A program made the position numbers and the translations under genes. The notes beneath the pieces are model-generated. The model was given only the letters and a program-made list of their open reading frames with translations, was not told the DNA's origin and ran no database searches. Source: Bathynomus jamesi (taxonomy: Eukaryota > Arthropoda > Malacostraca > Isopoda > Cirolanidae). Taken from it: a stretch of DNA of 64,000 nucleotides. The stretch is taken from contig JAJOZX010003206.1 in the NCBI GenBank assembly GCA_023014485.1, forward strand, positions 62,001 through 126,000. The letters run 5' to 3'. This document shows, piece by piece, positions 33,482 through 43,687 of the stretch. Position 1 is the first letter of the stretch; every line of letters starts with the position of its first letter.

Positions 33482-36297
33482 GAGAGTTTATTTGGTGTGT
33501 GTGTGTGTGTTGAGAGTTTATTTGGTGTGTGTGTGTGTGTGGTGTGTGTGTGTGTGTTGAGAGTTTATTTGGTGTGTGTGTGTGGTGTGTTGAGAGTTTA
33601 TTTGGTGTGTGTGTGTGTGTTGAGAGTTTATTTGGTGTGTGTGTGTTGAGAGTTTATTTGGTGTGTGTGTGTGTGTGTTGAGAGTTTATTTGGTGTGTGT
33701 GTGTGTTGAGAGTTTATTTGGTGTGTGTGTGTGTGTTGAGAGTTTATTTGGTGTGTGTGTGTGTTGAGAGTTTATTTGGTGTGTGTGTGTGTGTTGAGAG
33801 TTTATTTGGTGTGTGTGTGTGTGTGTGTGTTGAGAGTTTATTTGGTGTGTGTGTGTGTTGAGAGTTTATTTGGTGTGTGTGTGTGTGTGTGTGTTGAGAG
33901 TTTATTTGGTGTGTGTGTGTGTGTGTTGAGAGTTTATTTGGTGTGTGTGTGTGTGTGTTGCGAGTTTATTTGGTGTGTGTGTGTGTGTTGAGAGTTTATT
34001 TGGTGTGTGTGTGTGTGTTGAGAGTTTATTTGGTGTGTGTGTGTGTGTTGAGAGTTTATTTGGTGTGTGTGTGTGTGTTGAGAGTTTATTTGGTGTGTGT
34101 GTGTGTGTGTGAGTTTATTTGGTGTGTGTGTGTGTTGTGAGTTTATTTGGTGTGTGTGTGTGTGTTGAGAGTTTATTTGGTGTGTGTGTGTGTGTGTGTT
34201 GAGAGTTTATTTGGTGTGTGTGTGTGTGTGTTGAGAGTTTATTTGGTGTGTGTGTGTGTTGTGAGTTTATTTGGTGTGTGTGTGTGTGTGTGTTGTGAGT
34301 TTATTTGGTGTGGTGTGTGTTGTGAGTTTATTTGGTGTGTGTGTGTGTGTGTGTGTTGTGAGTTTATTTGGTGTGTGTGTGTGTGTTGTGAGTTTATTTG
34401 GTGTGTGTGTGTGTGTGTTGTGAGTTTATTTGTGTGTGTGTGTGTGTGTGTGTGTGTGAGTTTATTTGGTGTGTGTGTGTGTGTGTGTTGTGAGTTTATT
34501 TGGTGTGTGTGTGTGTGTGTTGTGAGTTTATTTGGTGTGTGTGTGTGTGTTGTGAGTTTATTTGGTGTGTGTGTGAGTTTATTTGGTGTGTTGTGAGTTT
34601 ATTTGGTGTGTGTGTGTGTGTGTTGTGAGTTTATTTGGTGTGTGTGTGTGTGTGTTGTGAGTTTATTTGGTGTGTGTGTGTATTTGGTGTGTGTGTTTAT
34701 TTGGTTTGTGTGTGTGTGTGTAGTGTTTATTTGGTGTGTGTGTGTGTGTGTGTAGTTTATTTGGTGTGTGTGTGTGTGTGTGTGTGTAGTTTATTTGGTG
34801 TATGTGTGTGTAGTGTTTATTTGGTGTGTGTGTGTGTGTTTATTTGGTGTGTGTGTGTGTGGTGTTTATTTGGTGTGTGTGTGTTTATTTGGTGTGTTTG
34901 TGTGTAGTGTGTTTATTTGGTGTGTGTGTGTGGTGTGTTTATTTGGTGTGTGTGTGTGTGTAGTGTGTTTATTTGGTGTGTGTGTGTGTGTAGTGTGTTT
35001 ATTTTGGGTGTGTGTGTGTGTAGTGTGTTTATTTGGTGTGTGTGTGTGTAGTGTGTTTATTTGGTGTGTGTGTGTGTGTAGTGTGTTTATTTGGTGTGTG
35101 TGTGTAGTGTTTATTTGGTGTGTGTGTGTGTAGTGTGTTTATTTGGTGTGTGTGTGTAGTGTGTTTATTTGGTGTGTGTGTGTAGTGTGTTTATTTGGTG
35201 TGTGTGTGTAGTGTTTATTTGGTGTGTGTGTGTGTAGTGTTTATTTGGTGTGTGTGTGTGTGTAGTGTTTATTTGGTGTGTGTGTGTGTGTGTAGTGTGT
35301 TTATTTGGTGTGTGTGTGTAGTGTGTTTATTTGGTGTGTGTGTGTAGTGTGTTTATTTGGTGTGTGTGTGTGTAGTGTTTATTTGGTGTGTGTGTGTGTA
35401 GTGTTTATTTGGTGTGTGTGTGTGTGTGTAGTGTGTTTATTTGGTGTGTGTGTGTGTAGTGTGTTTATTTGGTGTGTGTGTGTAGTGTGTTTATTTGGTG
35501 TGTGTGTGTGTAGTGTGTTTATTTGGTGTGTGTGTGTGTAGTGTGTTTATTTGGTGTGTGTGTGTAGTGTGTTTATTTGTGTGTGTGTGTGTGTGTGTAG
35601 TGTGTTTATTTGGTGTGTGTGTGTGTGTGTAGTGTGTTTATTTGTGTGTGTGTGTGTGTGTGTGTGTGTAGTGTGTTTATTTGTGTGTGTGTGTGTGTGT
35701 AGTGTGTTTATTTGGTGTGTGTGTGTGTGTAGTGTGTTTATTTGGTGTGTGTGTGTAGTGTGTTTATTTGGTGTGTGTGTGTAGTGTGTTTATTTGGTGT
35801 GTGTGTGTAGTGTGTTTATTTGGTGTGTGTAGTGTGTTTATTTGGTGTGTGTGTGTAGTGTGTTTATTTGGTGTGTGTGTGGTGTTTATTTAGTGTGTGT
35901 GTGTGTGTGTGGTGTTTATTTGGTGTGTGTGTGTGTAGTGTTTATTTGGTGTGTGTGTGTGTGTGTGTAGTGTTTATTTGGTGTGTGTAGTGTTTATTTG
36001 GTGTGTGTGTGTGTGTGTGTAGTGTTTATTTGGTGTGTGTGTGTGTGTGTAGTGTTTATTTGGTGTGTGTGTGTGTGTAGTGTTATTTGGTGTGTGTGTG
36101 TTGTAGTGTGTTTATTTGGTGTGTGTGTGTGTGTGTGTAGTGTGTTTATTTGGTGTGTGTGTAGTATGTTTATTTGGTGTGTCTGTGTGTGTAGTGGTTT
36201 ATTTGGTGTGTGTAGTGTTTTTTGGTGTGTGTGTAGTGTGTTTATTTGGTGTGTGTGTAGTGTGTTTATTTGGTGTGTGTGTAGTGTGGTAGCTACT
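33181..36297. repeat. GT-rich minisatellite 2 (about 3.1 kb)
   Basis: Roughly 90 tandem units of the form (core)TTTATTTGG(TG)n with variable TG length. Three core types succeed one another: TTGAGAG from 33181 to about 34240, TTGTGAG from about 34135 to 34660, and TAGTG or TAGTGTG from about 34720 to 36290. The Cys/Val-rich ORFs are artefacts. Confidence 0.97.
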
Positions 36298-38298
36298 AAA
36301 ATTACTTAATCATAATAGAGTATATGATTCAAGACATTATCAGTTAGCACCCACACAAATGAGGATTTGAATCTGGATTGCCACTCCTTTTTCCTTTTAG
36401 AAATTTCCCTGTTATCCAGGTACAGCATTAATATTTTTAACAAATACCTAAAATTAGAAGGGGGGCGGGGGTGAACACCCACATACCACCCTATGTATTA
36501 CCAATTTTTTTTTTTTGCTGGACTTCATTGACTGGACTCTTAATATGACCTTTACCTTTAATGTGGCTAACTACATACTGTCATCCCATATTACTTAGTT
36601 CAAAAGGTTTTGCACAAATTTTGCAATATGCTTGGAATAGATTTGTATGAAGAGGCTTTAAAAATTATTCCTATTCTGGACTTACAGTAGTTTTGGGTCA
36701 GTCCAAGTTATATTAAACCTAGATTTATTCAGTTTTGACAAAATACATATTAGTAAATCCCTACAGGGTCATACTCCATAAAAACCTGCAAAATAAGAAA
36801 ACCTTAATTATTTTTGCCATGGATATGAAAAATTATATATCAGGAACAAGTAATTTATTGCAATGCAAACTACGATATGTGAAAGATGGTATGAATATTT
36901 TACCCAGCTGTTAGGTACCTTGTATTATCCCTCTCAGTCATACACAAAACTACTCTACAACATATATATAACTAAAATTAAAAAGTTACAGTTATTACAT
37001 TGTTATACAAAATGGAGCAACATTGGGAGTGGTAGGGAATTTTGTTTTATCGGAATTATCAGTATTTTTCAGTTATTGTTTTAAATATTTGAAATTCCCC
37101 CCCTTTCTCTCCCTATTTCCAATTTCCATATTTTCCAGGTCAGTGGCAACCCTGTGAATACATCATTCATACTTCCACATTTTGTGTGTGGGTGCTTGAA
37201 AATATTATGGGGCATTTCTTTATCATGGGTGGTTATATTCTTTGTCATATTAAAATGCTTAAAACAAAGAAATTGACCTCCAAGAAATGAACTGATACAG
37301 CACCTCTTCTCTCAAGGATTTCCCCAGTAAGCAATAATGTGAAGAAAATGCTCCAAATGAACAGTCTTTAAGTCAATGAAAAGTCTTCAAGAAAAAATCT
37401 TAAGCTAGTAAATCACGCAATGGTTGGAAAGGTTAACATACTGTAAGTGTGTAAGGCCAGGAATTAAAATACTTCTCCCTCAAAAACTGCATAAAGAGAT
37501 CTTTTGACCTTTGTCCCACTCTGCAAGAAGCAACTGGAACTGTTCAATCATCCCAACCAGTTAAAGCTCAAAAAGAGAAAAGACAGTTCTTGCACTTAAA
37601 ACATATTCAGTTACAACTTTGGAGACAACTTACAATAGATAAACTCAGATAATACAAGTCAAGAAAAAAGTTGGTGGTCCAAGATGATCTGTAAAGAGAG
37701 ATCGAGTGGGGAAGGGGGGATGTAGCTATTTCTGAAGACTGTATGGAAGTGCTTTTGGTCTAATGAAAGTAACTGAGTTGCACTAATGCCTTAAAGTGAA
37801 GACAAAGTTCTACATTTTCTGTAGTAACCCAAATCATTTATTTTATATAATATAGTTTTCCACACACACTTGCAGATTTTGGTAATCTTCAATGTAGCAG
37901 GAGGTAAACCTATCAAACAGACTCCCTCATTCCTACTGTAAAGGATAAAGATGACAACATTCTGGTTTTGGGTTATATGTTGTCATCATTAAAAGTTAGG
38001 AAATTATATTTGTAAAAGGGGAAAATGAATTCTGGGTAAAGTTTCAGAAACCAGACACAGAGTCCAGAGACCCTAATTACTATCCTAAGCTAACCAAAGC
38101 TAGCTCAACCTAACCTAATGCAACCTAATATATTACCAAGCTGTTATGGACTTCATCTCCACACTTCATTTGGCATCTGGAATTTCACCAAATTCAATAA
38201 CATAGATACCAGTACTGTATCTTAAGTACTAATACAATGTATAGCTCAATATATACTTTGTAAATGTCTTTGAAACCACCAAAATGTTTGTCTGAAGG

Positions 38299-38300
<2 letters not shown>
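36298..38300. other. No gene seen
   Basis: AT-rich unique-looking sequence. A short G/C-rich stretch at 36458-36475 and a poly-T at 36511-36522 are the only marked compositions. ORFs below 75 codons show no recognisable motif. Confidence 0.5.
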
Positions 38301-38356
<56 letters not shown>

Positions 38357-38360
38357 TTTA
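38301..38360. repeat. (AT)n tract with poly-T end
   Basis: AT dinucleotide run (about 38301-38346) followed by ten or more T residues. A second (AT)n run lies at 38605-38624. Confidence 0.95.
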
Positions 38361-38653
38361 AGTTCGGGAAGAACCGATTCACCTCTATTTAAAAGGGCAT
38401 ATCTCAGCGGAAAAACAAAGAAAAAGTGAGAGGAAAGACAGAGGAAAAAGAAAGGGTGGAGGGGACAGTCGAAGTGGAAAAAGACCAAGGATGAGAAAGA
38501 CTGCAGGGTCGAGCCCCATCATCCTTGGGTGCTAGGGCCGGGAGGGCGCACGTGAAACCTCCAGAAACGAGCACAAAGAGCACTCAAAAGCACGAGCTTA
38601 GAACATATATATATATATATATATGAACTCAGAATGGTTCTTTGAGGTTTTTT
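38361..38653. other. No gene seen
   Basis: Purine-rich stretch (38400-38500), then a GC-richer segment (38510-38600) outside the palindrome that follows. Origin unknown. Confidence 0.4.
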
Positions 38654-40059
38654 ATGATACACACAGACCGTGCATGGAACAAGGAACTCTTCTAGAATAA
38701 TTAAATCCACTATAGTCCGAGTAAGTAATGGTAAATGACAAATACTATAGTTTTTCTCTTTCATGATGCTAGCCTGACGTGGGCAATGGGTCACTCGCAA
38801 CGAGGTCCCAAAAATGTAGCTTCCCTCACCAGCTATCTGCAAAGCAGATAGGATCCAGCTTTGGGACAGGATCTAGGGTTTAAAGCAGCCTAGCCCAGCT
38901 ACACTTATAACCTCAATACAAGTGACCCTCGGTATACACGCGGGTTAGGTTCCTGAAAACACCAGTGTAAACGGAAACCGTGCATATGAGGACTAATACC
39001 TTATGGGAAACAATACAATCAATCCCTAGACCAACTGACCCCCTCCCTATGACCAACTATATTTCCTCATACATCACTAAAACACGTACAGAAACACCAA
39101 AACACATACCATACATACATGTATAATTGTATATTTATATAACTGCACATAATATTATTACTGCAGTAACAAGAAAAAAATGGTTTAACTTACAAATAAA
39201 GGTAGGCAGATTGGATAGAGTTGCTGCGAATGATGTTTACTGGTGAGAATGTTGTTATTTATTGTGATTACTTGTTGTGATTTATTTTTTTAATTGTAGT
39301 ACTAATAAAGTATAAAAATACATTGTAAAGAAGTTAAAATCATTAGAGATGCATATATTTAACATAATGATTAATTAAAATATTGGATAACATCCTTTGT
39401 GATGCATAATTTGCAAAATTGGTAATAGAATCCTTGCCACAATTAGGGTAGGGAGGGGAGGGGTAGAGTGACAGGCTGTGTCAGCTCGGGAAACCGTGTA
39501 TGGACGAGATCCCCTCCCGTGTATATGGGGGGGGGGGGGGGGGGAGCAATACCAAAACAGTGTATAGCTGAAACCGTGTATACAGAGGGTCACCTGTATA
39601 AGCAAGACTCGCTGCCTTCATGTCAGATTGAATACATCAAAGAAAAAGCAGTAACTATATTTTTAGCCAAAAACCAGTTGCTCTGCCAGTTGAGGTTTAA
39701 GTTTTGGTTTTTGGCTTAAAATATAAGTTAACCCTTTTTCTTTGATGTATTCAATCTGACATGAAGGCAGCGAGTCTTTTGCTTATATTGAGGTTCTAAA
39801 TGTAGCTGAGCTAGGCTGCTTTAAACCCTAGATCCTGTCCCAAAGCTGGATCCTATCTGCTTTGCAGATAGCTCATGAGGGAAGCTATATTTTTGGGACC
39901 TCTTTGCAAGTGACCCATTGGCATTGCCCATGTCTGCGTAGCATCATGAAAAAGAAAAACTAGTATAGTATTTGTCATTTACCATTACTTATTCAAACTA
40001 TAGTGGATTTAATTATCCTAGAAGAGTTCCTTGTTCCATGCACGGTCTGTGTGTATCAT
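38654..40059. repeat. Long palindrome (foldback) interrupted in one arm
   Basis: The left arm (38654-38918 plus 39599-39676) and right arm (39706-40059) are inverted copies of about 345 bases with few differences. The central loop is only about 30 bases (39677-39705). Landmarks are ATGATACACACAGACCGTGC at the outer left, inverted at 40035-40057, and CTATCTGCAAAGCAGATAGG in both arms. No ORF is supported. The left arm is split by a MITE at 38919-39596. A foldback element or an inverted duplication would both fit. Confidence 0.9.
38919..39596. mobile_element. Tigger/pogo-like MITE in the palindrome arm
   Basis: TA at 38917-38918 and 39597-39598 flank inverted repeats beginning CAAGTGACCCTCGGTATACA and CAGGTGACCCTCTGTATACA. 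The 678-base interior has no ORF and holds a poly-G run at 39528-39543. TA duplication and the end structure fit Tigger/pogo-type MITEs. Confidence 0.85.
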
Positions 40060-40484
40060 ATTACACTGCGCCCTCAATATATGCAAGGGATAGGTTCTGC
40101 TAAAACCTCGCATAATGCAAATTCACATATATCAAACTTATAGTTAAATGAAAAAAAATAGGGATGCATTCCACAACCAGTTTTTTTTTACCCTCCCGGC
40201 ACCCCCAACAATAAATATGCCACTTTTTTATACCAAAAACATTCAACAAGATAACAGTAATGCTATTACATCAATACTGTACAGTATAAATATTAAAGGA
40301 CATAGTAACCCTTGGTTTCAAGTGTTAATGAGGTCCTCTTACGCTTAGCTGAAGGCCCAGTACTAGGCAGAGGACATTTAGAAGCCATGTCTACAATAAA
40401 CAGCAAGACAAAACTGGAAAAAGCACTAAAAAATAGTGAAAAAAACAACACAGTCTAGAGCACAACGCACGCACACCAACAGTC

Positions 40485-43237
40485 TAGGGTGGCAATAGCC
40501 AATAGGGGTAAAAATCCAAGTTGCCTGGAGGAGCGAGTGCGATGGCGCATTTGGTGCAGTTCCTGAAGAAAATCACTCAGGCAAATTTTTAGGACTTTTG
40601 ATAAACATTAGGAGGTGGTACAAGAGTAACAAAGTTTCCACCATTGTCACTTACTAATTCTCTATTTTGTATACTTTGCAGGTAGATGAAAAATGGCGAC
40701 TACTCTAAGAAAGAATGATGTTTTATGGCTACTGGAGACTTCTCCCAACTCATATGCCCTTACAGGAGCCAAATTGCCGTCCAAGCGGCAGGTCCTGGAA
40801 CGAGTCTTGTTCTTTCACCTGTCTGAGTCTCGCCCTGTCAGAGAAAGTAGCTGACTGGTGATGACAGAGGTCGAACAGATGTGGAAGAATGCAAGTCTTC
40901 CGACTCAAGCTACGCACCAGGCACAAGACAAGCTGGAGAACCTCCATTCTGAGTGGAGAAGCTTAAAGAAATTACGAGCGAGGCGTACCAAAACCCAGAT
41001 GGACAAGGAGAAGGTCTTTCTAGAAGGTCTGAAAGGCCTGTTCGATTGCGCTCACGGTGATGCGCTCAAAATCATCAAAAATAAAGAAGACAAGCAGTTT
41101 CTTCTTGCGCAGCATGAGCCTGGTCGTCGAGGAACTATAGGACTTGTTGATCAGAAGTATATTAGACAAGAGGAGAACAAAATGATGCAGCAGCATGAGC
41201 AAGAGAAAAGGAAATGAAGGAACCTGAATGAACTCCAGAAGATGGACAGGTCCATGGTTTTGGAGTCGAGCAGCAGTTCTACAAACGAGGATACTGACAA
41301 GGAAGATGAGGTGAATGTCGGAGCAATAGGAGGCACGTCATCTGCCACTCCCAAGAGGAAAAGATCAAGAGGGTTAAATCAGATTGTTACTCAAGAACTG
41401 GCGCAAGCGTTGGACTGCACAAAGATATCCAATCGCTGGGCAGTCCATGGTTGTGGCCAATACCTTAGCAGCTGCTGGACAAAGTATGGAGCACTACACA
41501 TTGAATCGAGAGACAATCCGACTAGCTCGAATGAAATTCCGCCAAGACATCGCGGATGAGCTGAGAAGGTCCTTTTCCCCCACGGTACCATTAACAGTTC
41601 ATTGGGATGGCAAGCTCCTTCCAGACCTTACAAACAAAGAGAAGGTCGATCGCCTTCCAGTCCTGGTTTCAGGAGAAGGTGTGATGAAGCTGTTGGGGAT
41701 ACCAAAGCTGCCATCATCAACAGGTCTGGCGCAGGCAACAGCAGTGCATGACATGCTGGAAGACTGGCAGTTATCTCCCGGGATCGTAGCCATCTTTTGA
41801 CACGACATCATGTAACACCGGTCGCTTGAACGGTGCTTGTCAATTCCTTGAGCAGAAGCTCGGGAAGAAACTTCTCAATCTTGTTTGTCATCACCACATC
41901 GCGGAAATAGTTCTCGAAAAAGTTTTCGAAGCCTTAGTAGCATGCTCTTCGGGACCAAAGATCAAGCTCTTTCAAAGATTGGCGGAGGTGTGGCCAAAGA
42001 TTGTAAAGGATTCGTTTCTTTCTGCTGAGGGAGACCGTGAGGTGGCAGATCAGATGCACGCATTCAAGGAGAAAGTTGCAGAGTTTGTGCACGAACAGTT
42101 GAGATCTCAGCAGCCTCGTGATGATTACCGTGAATTCCTGGAACTCGTACTGCTATTTCTCGGAATAAATCTACCACGGAGAAATCATATTCAAACTCCA
42201 GGTGCCCTCCACAGGGCACGGTGGATGTCAAAATGCATCTATGCATTTAAGATCTTCTTGTACCGTCACCAGTTGCGGAACTTGGGGAAACTCACGGACC
42301 AGGAGCTCCAGGGTGTTACTGACTTCTGCCTCTTTGTTGCAGAGATTTACGTTAAAGTTTGGTTCAATGCCCCGGTAGCCAGATATGCTCTGTGGTTGGA
42401 CTTGGAGCTGATACAAAAGCTGGTGCAGTACAGACAAGTTAACCGACGCATGGCAGAGGCCACTTTGAAAGGGATCACTAGCCATCTTTGGTACTTAAGT
42501 TAAAAGTTGGTCGCTTTGGCCTTTTTTGATGAATATCTCAGCAGCGCGGTGAAAAGAGGCATGGTTGAGGCACTCAAAAATGAAGGAAGGAAGAGTCCTT
42601 CGCCTCGTGTGACAATTGATGTGGGAGATGCTGAACATCTTTCTTTGGCAGCCTTTGTCACGAAGAACACATTGGCCTTCTTCCACCTGCTCCAGCTTCC
42701 CACATCCTTCCTCTCCAAGGATCCAGAGCAGTGGGAAGATGAAGATTTTCAACAAGCGAAACAGCGCATCTCTGCCATCAGTGTTGTCAATGATCCCGCA
42801 GAAAGAGGAGTTGCCCTAATGAAAGATTTTAACGCTGTGCTGACCACACAGGAGGATCAACAGCAATACGTTCTTCAGGTTGTGGAGCAGCACCGGAAGA
42901 TGTTCCCTGATGCCAATAAATCCACGTTCATTCGAAGCCAGAAAAATTAGGCATAATTGTAATCTATCAGATCTCACTACAAGCTATTGCAGTCCTATTT
43001 GAGGTTGTTTGAGTCTTATCAGAATCGTTCTTTTCAGTTTTTTGTTTTGTATAACTTTGAAGCTCACTCGAACACTCGTTTCCAACAGCCTAGAGCACAA
43101 AGTTGTGTGTGTCTTGTACCACCACTTAAAATAAGATTAGGAACTTGAAATTTGGCAGAATTTGTTTTTTCAATAAACCAAATAAAATGAGCACCCGCAC
43201 ATTTTAAATTTTGCAACCATTTTTTATTGCCACCCTA
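40485..43237 (+). mobile_element. Unclassified DNA transposon, element 1 (TAGGGTG ends)
   Basis: Ends are TAGGGTGGCAATA at 40485 and the inverted TATTGCCACCCTA ending at 43237. Flanks ACCAACAGTC and ACCAACACGC look like a decayed 9-10-base duplication. It encloses a plus-strand gene homologous to those of elements 2 and 3. 2753 bases; the terminal inverted repeat is short (about 13 perfect bases). Confidence 0.75.
40693..42950 (+). pseudogene. Putative transposase of unclassified family, element 1, broken
   Basis: ATG at 40693, shortly after an acceptor-like TTTGCAG. The N-terminal block has LPSKRQVLERVLFFHL. A Lys-rich helical region (40858-41217) contains FDCAHGDALKII. An acidic-Ser stretch with PKRKRSRG, a probable nuclear signal, lies at 41242-41400. 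41384-41800 carries VHWDGKLLPDL and VLVSGEGVMKLLGIPK. The next frame (from about 41800) has a FDTTSCN-like region, then CHHHIAEIVLEKVF, DDYREFLELVLLFLG, PGALHRARWM and HLWYLS. A stop at 42501-42503 precedes LAFFDEYL and VVNDPAERGVALMKDF. At least three frame changes and two to three stops are present. Confidence 0.8.
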
Positions 43238-43687
43238 ACCAACACGCTATAACAGTTTATGCGAGTGTTGTTGTTTGGCAGGAACACGTCGGTGCACTCA
43301 GTGGCTCAGCAATATTTCACACTAGGTGGCGCATAAATGTGAATTTTTCCTGCATATACTGAACTCTTGGTAGAAATAGGGTCTTCGCATAACAGCAAAT
43401 TCGCATATGCTGAAGACACATATATCGAGGGTGCAGTGTGTTATATATATTAGGGTGTTTCATACCTATAGGGTAAAATAAAAATGAGCTTGGAGTTTTA
43501 ATCCACACGTTTCTCCGTATTCTAAAGAACAAGAAAACACGTTTGTGCAAGTTTGAACCAGATCGCGCTGCATTTAGAGGTCCCCAACTTTGACGACTTT
43601 TTGTCAGTTCATTTCTCGCCTGCCTGCAGTGAAGACGGTTTTCTTCGTCACTTGAGCGGTTTGTGTTGTATAGCCTATTGGACAACT

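Larger units (their letters stand above)
40060..43440. mobile_element. MITE-like element hosting element 1
   Basis: The left end has CACTGCGCCCTCAATATATG at about 40064 and the right end the inverted CATATATCGAGGGTGCAGTG near 43416-43435. Body sequence is 40064-40484 and 43238-43435. The TAGGGTG-ended element 1 lies between. The outer left end abuts the right arm of the palindrome, so this insertion cut that structure. TA duplication is probable but ambiguous in the AT-rich flank. Confidence 0.7.

Noticed and set aside
33181..36297. CRISPR-like look of short repeats with variable spacers
   Set aside because: The spacers are only TG runs of variable length, units are contiguous, and the context is eukaryotic. 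It is a minisatellite.
38080..38130. CCTAA units as arthropod telomere repeat (TTAGG)n
   Set aside because: Only a few scattered CCTAA words, not a tandem array.
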